Of a stretch of 9,106 nt of DNA, positions 1-6,776 are shown piece after piece (position 1 is the stretch's first letter; the number at the start of each line of letters is the position of its first letter). The notes under the pieces were generated by a model, which ran no database searches, was not told where the DNA came from, and was given only the letters and a program-made list of their open reading frames with translations. The stretch is from positions 1 to 9,106 of the forward strand of contig JALVKZ010000220.1 in assembly GCA_027033675.1 (NCBI GenBank), in the 5' to 3' direction. Both the position numbers and the translations under genes were made by a program. Source of the DNA: Pyrodictiaceae archaeon (lineage in GTDB: Archaea; Thermoproteota; Thermoprotei_A; Sulfolobales; Pyrodictiaceae).

Positions 1-71
1 GAACTAATATCTATATATCCTATAATTACATTAAATAATATAACTATTACTACTATACCAACTATAATCAT
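1..71 (-). CDS. Start of a hydrophobic membrane protein, cut by the window edge
   Basis: I read an ATG at 71-69 that opens a frame with no stop up to the window edge, giving 23 codons. The peptide begins MIIVGIVVIVILFNVIIGYI, a single uninterrupted hydrophobic helix, so this is probably an N-terminal membrane anchor or the first segment of a polytopic protein. A strong ribosome binding site, AGGTGAT (81-75), lies 3 bases upstream and contains the stop codon of the preceding 56-residue gene, so the two are almost certainly translationally coupled. Its place at the end of the cedA1-cedA-cedA2-like run suggests another component of the same apparatus. The family cannot be identified from this fragment. 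The rest lies outside the window. Confidence 0.55.
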   Translation of the reverse strand, partial: MIIVGIVVIVILFNVIIGYIDIS

Positions 72-75
72 TATA

Positions 76-246
76 TCACCTAAGAATACTCACTAAATAA
101 ATCGATAATATTAAATTTATTATAGATATTATTAATAAGTATTTTTCTTCCGTGATAGCCGCTACTACTAGCCCAAACAATGAAGCTATAAAAGCTATTT
201 TTAATGACGACTGAAGCCTCAGTCTCAATATAGCTCTTTGAGACAT
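76..246 (-). CDS. cedA2: CedA2-like small two-helix membrane protein
   Basis: A 56-residue protein read directly from the minus strand: ATG at 246-244, stop TGA at 78-76. GGTGAT (257-252) sits 5 bases upstream, and an in-frame TGA just upstream (255-253) rules out an earlier start. The N-terminus is basic (MSQRAILRLRLQ), followed by two hydrophobic segments at about residues 17-31 and 37-54, separated by a short charged turn ITEEKY. In Sulfolobus the DNA-import locus holds a polytopic CedA flanked by two small proteins with two membrane spans each, CedA1 and CedA2. This gene, 18 bases after cedA and of that size and topology, fits CedA2 by position. Sequence homology is not demonstrated, so another small membrane subunit is possible. 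Confidence 0.55.
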   Translation of the reverse strand: MSQRAILRLRLQSSLKIAFIASLFGLVVAAITEEKYLLIISIINLILSIYLVSILR

Positions 247-264
247 ATCTGATCACCACATCTC

Positions 265-1710
265 TCAGAGCTCAAATATTACACGGGAGTACGAAGCGCC
301 AAGGGCACGAGCAACACCAACAACTACTAAGCTCATAATTGTAAGGAACGAGAATACCGCTATTGGCAGCGCTGTCATGTACACGATTAGGTACATTAAT
401 GTACTAAAATTGAAGCCTTCGTTACTAGATGTTTGCTGAATTATTTTTCCAGCCACAATTTTATCCCAATTAACGTAACATGTACCTTTTTTAGTTATTT
501 CAATTGTTATCGGGTAACCTATATTACCATATACCTCAAACCTGTAAATGCGTACCTCTATTCCTCTCCATCGCTTAGAGGACACAGCGCTTGTATAGAC
601 ATCGCCTCCTTTTGTCTCGAACTCAATACTGCACGTACCTGGTACATATAGGTCTATATGTACATAATTTGCAGAAAGTGTACATGTGATTGCAGATACG
701 GAATCTGTATCCTGGTTTACTCCTACACTTGAGCAATCTTGGCTGAAGAATATTATATCTGGGTTTAGAAACACGTAATTCTTTAGGTGTATATCCAGAC
801 GATATGGGGCTTCATCTAAGTCATACGTTAGCCTAAGATCTTGTGGTATATTTATGAGGCCTTGATTCACTATTTTTGCTCCAAGATACTCTATATATAT
901 TATATACGTGCCATTAGGTATACTCTCTGGGTATATTATATAGTAGCTCCCGTCTTGCTGTATCCTAAATATAAACGTTGTACCAAGATCTGTATTATTA
1001 AAGAGGATTAGGCCTCCATGAGGATATGTGTTCGACTCTCCGTAAACCGTTCCCCAAAGATTATAGGTCTTATACAAGGATACATGACTTGACTCGGGAA
1101 TGTTTGTGTATCCTTGTATAAGACCTTGGTAGAAGAAGCTAATCCAAATAGGTAAGTAGGGCAGCATTGCATTTGCTACGAGACTAAATGCGAGTAACGA
1201 TGCCCCTGCATTGCGTCCGAGCCTAAAGGGTAGCGACATCAATACTATGCCTAGTGCAGCTAGTGCGGCCTTGGTGCTTATGACTATACTTGTTATTATT
1301 ATTATTATTGTAAAAGCTGATATTAATGCATAAAAATTTAGTGTGAGAGGTATTAGAAAAAATGAGAAGAATTTATTAAAAGCTGATGTAAATATAGACG
1401 TCATCATCATAAGCATTTTTAGTATAAATTGCGCTGTCAGTATTGCACTCATTCGAGATTTTGCGTAGAGCACTATATCTTGAAGCGTATACCCGCTCCA
1501 AGAGGCAATAAGGTCTGATAGATATATGAGTGCAGAAAAGGAGAGCGCTAATATCACCGCCCATATGCTATCCTGAATAAGTAGTGGTGCCCATCTCTTA
1601 AGACTACGTACAGGTATTGGTGCTAAATATATTAGTACGCCAACATGGTACGTGAGTACAGATATTTGTGCAGCCAGTAAAAGTAGAGCCGAGGGACTTA
1701 GCGTTACCAT
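265..1710 (-). CDS. cedA: CedA-like polytopic membrane protein of the crenarchaeal DNA-import system
   Basis: A 481-residue membrane protein. ATG at 1710 is preceded by AGGTGAT (1725-1719) with an 8-base spacer; an in-frame TGA just upstream excludes an earlier start. Hydrophobic segments lie at about residues 6-30, 43-69, 88-108, 113-145, 147-162, 170-195 and 436-468. Between 200 and 430 lies a hydrophilic, beta-rich domain with exactly four cysteines (C326, C343, C360, C411) and N-glycosylation-type sequons (for example NNT, NGT), so it probably faces outside and is disulfide-bonded. In Sulfolobus CedA is the polytopic membrane component needed for DNA uptake. The identification rests on topology, the small neighbour genes and the linked HerA-type ATPase. 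Residues 24-52 resemble the upstream pilin-like protein. A perfect 20-bp inverted repeat lies inside the gene at 1065-1126. An unrelated membrane protein remains possible. Confidence 0.72.
   Translation of the reverse strand: MVTLSPSALLLLAAQISVLTYHVGVLIYLAPIPVRSLKRWAPLLIQDSIWAVILALSFSALIYLSDLIASWSGYTLQDIVLYAKSRMSAILTAQFILKMLMMMTSIFTSAFNKFFSFFLIPLTLNFYALISAFTIIIIITSIVISTKAALAALGIVLMSLPFRLGRNAGASLLAFSLVANAMLPYLPIWISFFYQGLIQGYTNIPESSHVSLYKTYNLWGTVYGESNTYPHGGLILFNNTDLGTTFIFRIQQDGSYYIIYPESIPNGTYIIYIEYLGAKIVNQGLINIPQDLRLTYDLDEAPYRLDIHLKNYVFLNPDIIFFSQDCSSVGVNQDTDSVSAITCTLSANYVHIDLYVPGTCSIEFETKGGDVYTSAVSSKRWRGIEVRIYRFEVYGNIGYPITIEITKKGTCYVNWDKIVAGKIIQQTSSNEGFNFSTLMYLIVYMTALPIAVFSFLTIMSLVVVGVARALGASYSRVIFEL
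1065..1126. repeat. Perfect 20-bp inverted repeat within cedA
   Basis: The arms at 1065-1084 and 1107-1126 are exact reverse complements over 20 bases (AGGTCTTATACAAGGATACA on the + strand for the left arm), with a 22-base loop. They lie at the junction between the membrane part and the outer domain of CedA, coding for residues around 195-215. A transcript of either strand could form a long stable hairpin. No flanking direct repeat or transposase was seen. Confidence 0.9.
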
Positions 1711-1718
1711 GACTCATT

Positions 1719-1725
1719 ATCACCT
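1719..1725 (-). promoter_or_regulatory. Ribosome binding site of cedA
   Basis: AGGTGAT on the minus strand, complementary to the archaeal 16S rRNA 3' end, overlapping nothing but placed directly after the cedA1 stop. It lies 8 bases before ATG 1710. A nearer ATG at 1717-1715 is in another frame, so the site decides the cedA start in favour of 1710. Confidence 0.75.
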
Positions 1726-1726
1726 A

Positions 1727-2002
1727 CTAGGGTTGTGTTGACGTTACATTGATGCTTGGCGACCCAATAGCTGTATTAACAATATATGATATCAGCGCGA
1801 ATATTGATGAACCTAGTGCAAGCCAGAAGGCAGCCCATACAGCATCCTCAACTAGATCTTGTCCGGCTCTCTTTACTCTCATAAAGGGTATAGGAGAGCC
1901 CTTGAGAAGCCAACCGATGCTCCATGTTAGAAGGAATAAGCCCCACGCTATGGTAACTATTCTAGTCGTAAGTGTGTTTATGAAACTTACTATGTCGGTC
2001 AA
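1727..2002 (-). CDS. cedA1: CedA1-like conjugative-type pilin (two-helix membrane protein)
   Basis: A 91-residue protein with two hydrophobic helices, about residues 12-33 and 49-77, joined by a short positively charged loop (KGSPIPFMRVKR, 34-45) and ending in a polar tail. This hairpin with a basic connecting loop is the architecture of VirB2/TraA conjugative pilins. In Aeropyrum pernix CedA1 has been shown to form a pilus homologous to bacterial conjugation pili. Start: only a TTG at 2002 is available in frame; an in-frame TGA lies further upstream, and GGGGT about 3 bases before the TTG is a modest ribosome binding site. A seven-codon ATG mini-ORF (2027-2004) ends one base before the TTG, so coupling or a frameshift is conceivable. 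It follows the helicase by 57 bases and precedes cedA by 16. Homology is inferred from architecture and context. Confidence 0.72.
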   Translation of the reverse strand: MTDIVSFINTLTTRIVTIAWGLFLLTWSIGWLLKGSPIPFMRVKRAGQDLVEDAVWAAFWLALGSSIFALISYIVNTAIGSPSINVTSTQP

Positions 2003-2059
2003 CTTACCCCGTAGATTCTTTGCTCATAGGAGCGATATCAGGGAATGAGGCAGGTGAAA

Positions 2060-4879
2060 CTATTCTTTTCTTGGGAGCTTATGCTTATACTTATGAAAAT
2101 GTACCTCAGCCTCTATAAGGGCTTTATAGAATGCCTCCTCGCCAAATACTAATTTTTTCAGAACCCTTCTAGCTGTTGACGGGCCAATGCCTATCCAAGA
2201 TAGAGCCTCAATACCTTTCTTACCATAATTAAGCACAATGTTTGCTTTCTCATAAGCGTCTCTTAGCAATCTGGCTTCGCTTTTCGTAAGAGTTCTCATT
2301 TGGCGTCTCTTCTTTACAATACTAGCAATTTTCTTGGCCTCTTCCATATTTGTGAATGGTGCTAGCATCCTTGAGCCGCATTCTTCACACTTCGGGGTAT
2401 CCTCCATATTTGAGATTACTACTCTCCTTATTGAACCACACAGAAGACATACTAAGTATACCTCCTTCCGAGATAGTCTCCTCTTAATAGCCTCAGCAAG
2501 AACAGTAGATGGTAATTGCTTTACAACTACTTTGTCGCTAAATCTTGCCTCTGATACAGCGTCCTCTGCTAAAATAGATACATTCCTTAGATCTATTACT
2601 TTTAGCTTACGTATTCCATTTCTTAGCTCTTTAATGAACTCTAGGAGCGCGTTAATATCCACTTTTCTCACGAGGATTTCTCTGAGAGCCTCCTCGCCGA
2701 GAATAGTATCGGCTAATCTTCTTAATGTTCTTTTTAAAAGCGTGGTATCGGTTACCTCGCGTTGAATAGCACCACTTCTTATACCAACTCTATAAAGAGT
2801 CCACTCAAACATTTTACTTCTTTTTATTGCCTTCTTAACAAGTTCTACTATTTCTTTATCACTTAACATTATTAATCCTTGTAGTATCTGCCTAACATAG
2901 GATGCTAAGCGACGAGATGGAAGACGAACCGCAACCACATAAGGCGTACTAGCTGTTGATGGGTTAAAACCTTCTATCTCGGCTATGTACGCCGAGATAA
3001 GGTATTCAAGAGCTTTATTCCCTCTAGACCCTAGAAAGCTATAAATGATAAAGATGTCGCCATAATGTTCTACTACGCAGCTCCTATCACTAGGCAGTTC
3101 TCCTATATCCCTGAGATAATCCATAAGCTTCCTAATCACTAGGGCTCTGGCATGCTTCGACAAGGGATAATTCTCTAAAACATTACTGTTCTCCTTAATC
3201 CTTCTTAGTACGCTTCCAACCTCGCGAGCAACACCATACTCAACTGGTATTAGTTCACCCTCCCATGCTGGAGGCATCAGCCGCTCCGCATCTTTTCGGG
3301 GAATAACACGCACTACACCCTTCTCAACATCTATTACCTCCCAAACCCTACCTGCTAATACAAAAACACCGCCCCGATCGAGCGTTGCAACAAATTCTTC
3401 GTCGAGTACACCTATCTTCTTACCACTTACGGAGTCAAATACATCGTACTGCTTGGTCTCCGTTATCATTGTTGTAGAGAAGTAATAGCTTTTACTACGT
3501 GGCCCGAGCTTAATCTCATTACCATTAAAACGAAGAATGCCAACAGAATCTGCTATGCTAATTGCCTGAACTAATTGATCTACATCAAGGTTTTCATAGA
3601 ATTTACTACGTGTAATAACATTGTAGGCATCTAGTAGTTTTATTGAACCTTTCTCTATAACCATACCCACAACTTGATGAATTAAGGCATCCAAAGCATT
3701 CATATGTATATAGAGGTTCTCCAAGTTGCCCCGCATAGCTCTAGCAGCGATAACAGCTGATTCAAGTACATCAAAAACGTTAGGTGACGCGACTATAACG
3801 CCCCTTGATACTAAGCCTAGTTTATGTGAGGCCCTACCAACACGCTGAAGAAGCTTAGAGGCTTGGCGCGGAGATAGGTATTGAATAACCAGGTCAACAC
3901 GCCCTATATCGATACCTAGTTCCAGACTCGAAGTCGCTATGAGCAACCTCACCTTGCCGTCCCGGAAGTATGTTTCGCTCTCTATTCGCTCATCCTTGCT
4001 CAGACTACCATGATGAACACGGACAATATTGCCCAGTCTGCTCCTAAGTAAAGCACCAAGTACTTCTGCGGTATCACGTGTATTCGTAAACAGCAGGATA
4101 TTTCCACGAGAATTCGCCACTTTGTTAGCTATATAATTTATTCTAGCATTGAGAGATTCCATCGTATCAGAACAAGACTCCCTAGGGCATGGTACATCAA
4201 CTTCTATTGCATAGTGTTTTACTAATTTATTTGCATCAATAACCCTAAATAATCTATGCCCCATGATAAGCCTTGCAACACCCAGTGAGTCGCTGAGCGT
4301 TGCCGATAGTGCTATGATCTTTAGGCGTTTCCTTGAATAAAAAGCATCAACACGCTCTATTGCTAGAGATAGCTCCACGCCACGTTTACTCGATAAGAGC
4401 TCGTGAATCTCATCCACTATTACGTATTCCAAGTACTTCAATGACCTCCTGAAGGAATCCGAGGATAGTAATAGATAGAAAGTCTCGGGAGTCATGATAG
4501 CTATTGCTGGGGGATTCTGCAAGAATTCTCTTTTCTCAGACGCGCTACTATCGCCATGCCTAACCCTAAGACTTAAACCAGCTTCTTCAGCGATACGCGA
4601 CATTCTCTGAAAAATGTCTCTGTTTAGACTCTTAAGAGGAGTAATATAGAGAACACGAATCCCGGAGAGCCTATTCCTAAGTATTAGAGACATTACAGGA
4701 AACAAAGCCGCTTCTGTTTTTCCGCTTCCAGTAGGAGCAGCTATCAGAACACTGTAACCACTAAGAATAAGAGGAATGGCTGCTGATTGTATAGGGGTCG
4801 GTTCTCTGTACCCATGTTTGCTAATCACCTTAGAGAGACGCGCGTCAAGTAGGGAAAAAACATTATCTTGCTGCACCAC
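2060..4879 (-). CDS. lhr: Lhr-type superfamily 2 ATP-dependent helicase with C-terminal zinc ribbon
   Basis: A 939-residue helicase. Visible motifs: Q motif GYREPTPIQ (23-31), Walker A APTGSGKT (48-55, K54), TPLKS (80-84), TPE (130-132), DEIH box (156-159), SAT (192-194), HHGSLSKDER (289-298), motif V ATSSLELGID (315-324), motif VI QRVGRASH (345-352). After the two RecA domains come the Lhr-type winged-helix and beta-bundle region, with GGVFVLAGRVWEV (503-515) and PPAWEGEL (536-543). Near the C-terminus are a four-cysteine zinc ribbon (C811, C814, C831, C834) and a helix-hairpin-helix-like GIGPSTARR (897-905). Lhr family members are 3'-5' nucleic acid translocases linked to DNA repair and RNA metabolism. 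Start is GTG 4879 (or GTG 4876) behind a full GAGGTGA (4890-4884). Which archaeal Lhr subfamily it belongs to is unclear. It leads the ced-like run on the same strand. Confidence 0.92.
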   Translation of the reverse strand: MVQQDNVFSLLDARLSKVISKHGYREPTPIQSAAIPLILSGYSVLIAAPTGSGKTEAALFPVMSLILRNRLSGIRVLYITPLKSLNRDIFQRMSRIAEEAGLSLRVRHGDSSASEKREFLQNPPAIAIMTPETFYLLLSSDSFRRSLKYLEYVIVDEIHELLSSKRGVELSLAIERVDAFYSRKRLKIIALSATLSDSLGVARLIMGHRLFRVIDANKLVKHYAIEVDVPCPRESCSDTMESLNARINYIANKVANSRGNILLFTNTRDTAEVLGALLRSRLGNIVRVHHGSLSKDERIESETYFRDGKVRLLIATSSLELGIDIGRVDLVIQYLSPRQASKLLQRVGRASHKLGLVSRGVIVASPNVFDVLESAVIAARAMRGNLENLYIHMNALDALIHQVVGMVIEKGSIKLLDAYNVITRSKFYENLDVDQLVQAISIADSVGILRFNGNEIKLGPRSKSYYFSTTMITETKQYDVFDSVSGKKIGVLDEEFVATLDRGGVFVLAGRVWEVIDVEKGVVRVIPRKDAERLMPPAWEGELIPVEYGVAREVGSVLRRIKENSNVLENYPLSKHARALVIRKLMDYLRDIGELPSDRSCVVEHYGDIFIIYSFLGSRGNKALEYLISAYIAEIEGFNPSTASTPYVVAVRLPSRRLASYVRQILQGLIMLSDKEIVELVKKAIKRSKMFEWTLYRVGIRSGAIQREVTDTTLLKRTLRRLADTILGEEALREILVRKVDINALLEFIKELRNGIRKLKVIDLRNVSILAEDAVSEARFSDKVVVKQLPSTVLAEAIKRRLSRKEVYLVCLLCGSIRRVVISNMEDTPKCEECGSRMLAPFTNMEEAKKIASIVKKRRQMRTLTKSEARLLRDAYEKANIVLNYGKKGIEALSWIGIGPSTARRVLKKLVFGEEAFYKALIEAEVHFHKYKHKLPRKE
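2975..2999. repeat. 9-bp perfect inverted repeat inside the helicase gene
   Basis: TATCTCGGC (2975-2983) and GCCGAGATA (2991-2999) are exact reverse complements around a 7-base loop. They lie within the coding sequence and could form a compact GC-rich hairpin in the mRNA. This could be a coincidence of codon use. Confidence 0.7.
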
Positions 4880-4883
4880 CAGC

Positions 4884-4890
4884 TCACCTC
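4884..4890 (-). promoter_or_regulatory. Ribosome binding site of the Lhr helicase gene
   Basis: GAGGTGA on the minus strand, 4 bases before GTG 4879 and 7 before GTG 4876. Its strength fixes the helicase start here. It lies between the two candidate starts of the divergent ATPase gene. Confidence 0.75.
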
Positions 4891-4909
4891 AGAGCTTGGA
4901 AGAGCGCTA

Positions 4910-6697
4910 ATGAGGCAACGGTTCAGTATTACTCTCTCACTACTTATTGCTGCTGCTGTATTGCTCACGCCTAGTCAATATGTTAATATTGTATACCCTT
5001 TAATAGGGATTCTTATTGCCTTGATGCTCAGATCAGTACTAGCCATAATTTTAATATTTATTATAAATATAATAATATTTTCAAAAGTATTAGAAGAAAC
5101 AGTATTTGTAGCTAGTTTTAATAATCAATTACTAAAAATAACACCAACTATAACCATAATAATAGCAGAATCAATACTAATTATGTATTTAATAATACTT
5201 TTAATAATTAATATTAAAAGAAATAATATGAAAGATAGTTTCCTAGCAAGTATAATAAATATACTAATATATTATAAAAACATATTAGAAGATTATAGTA
5301 TAAATCTTAGAAACCAATTGGTCTATGCAGCAATATTAACTATTTTACTATGGATGCTTAGCCCGCACATACTACCTAGTATAGCATACCTTTACGCTAT
5401 ATCTATACCTCTATATCTAGTCATAGCACCAATACAAGACGCGCCATTATTACAAATCGTCTCTTCATTAGTCTTTATAGCATCATTACGATACCCCCCA
5501 TCGATACTCCTAATATATTATTTCAAAGATGCTGAAACAATAGAAATCGTTGAAAAACTTCGAAGAAGAAAAGGTGCCGAACTAGGCCAAGCTATTGCGG
5601 CCCTAATAGAATCTCCTCTCGTGAAGTATCGTGACGAGAATATAAGAATTACTCATAGGTACTCATATGACTGGGCGCCACTCCTAACGATAACACCATA
5701 TAAGATAAGTATTGACATACATACGAATCCGCACATCGTAATTAGTGGGGCATCGGGGTCCGGAAAATCATATACAGCTGCAAGGATAGCTACACAAATA
5801 GCACGAATAACTAAATCAAGCGTAATTATCATTGACCCACATGGCGAATATAAGAATTTACTAAACGGGGGCATGGTCATTAACGCTTCTACTTCATCCA
5901 TTAATCCATTAGACCTGCAAGGGAAAAGTCCACGTCAGCGAGCAATCGAGATCACCTCTCTAGTATCATCGCTTTTTAAGCTAGGACCGCTTCAGGAACG
6001 GCTATTAGAAGATGCAATACTCCTTGCATATGAGACAAGGGGCATAATAGAGAACGAACCAAGTACTTGGAGAAAAACGCCGCCTACTTTATTAGATGTC
6101 GCCCAGATACTAAGGCAAATTGCTAGCAAGGAGAAACGGGCATATATTGTTGCAACATATATAGAGTCCCTTGCCTCAAGAGTATTTACGAAAACTAGAA
6201 TTTCAATGGACTCTATCCTTAGTTCAAGGAAGCCAGTAATAATAGACTTATCGAGTATTGGAGAAAGATCGTGGCAAAGCTTGTACATAGAGTTATTTCT
6301 TGAAAAACTATACGTAGCTATGAAGGAAAAAGACCTGGCCAAGAGCATTAGGGCAGTACTTGTAATCGATGAAGCTCATCTTGTTGCATCCAAGAATTCG
6401 CGAAGAAATATTGTAGCAAACATGGCTGCAGAATTGAGAAAATATGGCCTCGCTCTCATATTGATAGCGCAGCGTTTAGATGACCTGGATAAATCAATAT
6501 TGGCTAATACTGGTACCAAGATAGCGTTACGACAAGTTGAGCCGAAGCTAGCAAAATATGTTGCAGAAAGTATGGCTATTAGTAATAACCGTGACGAGAT
6601 AGATATACTTACAGAGACCCTCGGTCTGCTACCCAAAGGTTATGCCATTGTCCGCGACTACAATATTAACACTCCACTAATGTTACGTATAAGCTGA
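4910..6697 (+). CDS. cedB: CedB-like membrane-anchored HerA/VirB4-type ATPase, motor of DNA import
   Basis: With the ATG at 4910 this is a 595-residue protein. The first ~205 residues hold about six hydrophobic segments (roughly 6-20, 24-57, 78-101, 136-150, 155-173, 180-204). The rest is a HerA/FtsK-superfamily ATPase: Walker A GASGSGKS (K286), the HerA signature IIDPHGEY (D309), Walker B LVIDEAH (D487, E488), IAQRLDD (Q521) and ANTGTKIALR (532-541). Soluble HerA lacks the membrane domain. A HerA-type motor with an N-terminal membrane domain beside CedA-like genes fits CedB, which in Sulfolobus is required for DNA import. A TTG at 4868 would add 14 residues but would overlap the divergent helicase start by 12 bases and has no ribosome binding site, so ATG 4910 is preferred. 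The membrane part is strikingly AT-rich and full of ATA isoleucine codons. Confidence 0.8.
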   Translation: MRQRFSITLSLLIAAAVLLTPSQYVNIVYPLIGILIALMLRSVLAIILIFIINIIIFSKVLEETVFVASFNNQLLKITPTITIIIAESILIMYLIILLIINIKRNNMKDSFLASIINILIYYKNILEDYSINLRNQLVYAAILTILLWMLSPHILPSIAYLYAISIPLYLVIAPIQDAPLLQIVSSLVFIASLRYPPSILLIYYFKDAETIEIVEKLRRRKGAELGQAIAALIESPLVKYRDENIRITHRYSYDWAPLLTITPYKISIDIHTNPHIVISGASGSGKSYTAARIATQIARITKSSVIIIDPHGEYKNLLNGGMVINASTSSINPLDLQGKSPRQRAIEITSLVSSLFKLGPLQERLLEDAILLAYETRGIIENEPSTWRKTPPTLLDVAQILRQIASKEKRAYIVATYIESLASRVFTKTRISMDSILSSRKPVIIDLSSIGERSWQSLYIELFLEKLYVAMKEKDLAKSIRAVLVIDEAHLVASKNSRRNIVANMAAELRKYGLALILIAQRLDDLDKSILANTGTKIALRQVEPKLAKYVAESMAISNNRDEIDILTETLGLLPKGYAIVRDYNINTPLMLRIS

Positions 6698-6730
6698 TAA
6701 GCAATGAAGTATTTTAATAGGCAACACAAA

Positions 6731-6740
6731 AGGTTATAAG
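6731..6740 (+). promoter_or_regulatory. TATA box of rpo13
   Basis: AGGTTATAAG, with core TTATAA at 6734-6739 and an A-rich element just upstream. Transcription would start around 6760-6765, giving a short leader that contains AAGGTGA (6764-6770) before ATG 6777. Confidence 0.55.
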
Positions 6741-6776
6741 CTGCAAGAAGTGGGCAAAAAGAGAAGGTGAATTTGA

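Noticed and set aside
433..651. Open frame of 72 codons on the + strand opposite cedA
   Set aside because: Lies fully inside the 481-codon gene, has no ribosome binding site, and its composition is not protein-like.
1065..1126. Terminal inverted repeats of a miniature transposon
   Set aside because: The arms enclose only 22 bases and show no target-site duplication or reading-frame break.
1376..1564. Open frame of 62 codons on the - strand in another frame of cedA
   Set aside because: Same-strand shadow of the membrane-protein gene, without a ribosome binding site.
1749..2048. Open frame of 99 codons on the + strand across cedA1
   Set aside because: Antisense to the pilin-like gene, whose reading has clear helices and loop; the antisense product has no recognisable pattern.
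2334..2765. Open frame of 143 codons on the + strand inside the helicase gene
   Set aside because: Antisense to the conserved zinc-ribbon part of the helicase; Ser/Leu-rich shadow composition.
4868..4909. TTG start of cedB at 4868
   Set aside because: No ribosome binding site and it overlaps the divergent helicase start; kept only as an alternative.
5653..6636. Three open frames on the - strand inside cedB (82, 118 and 86 codons)
   Set aside because: All antisense to the conserved ATPase domain, with no ribosome binding sites or family motifs.
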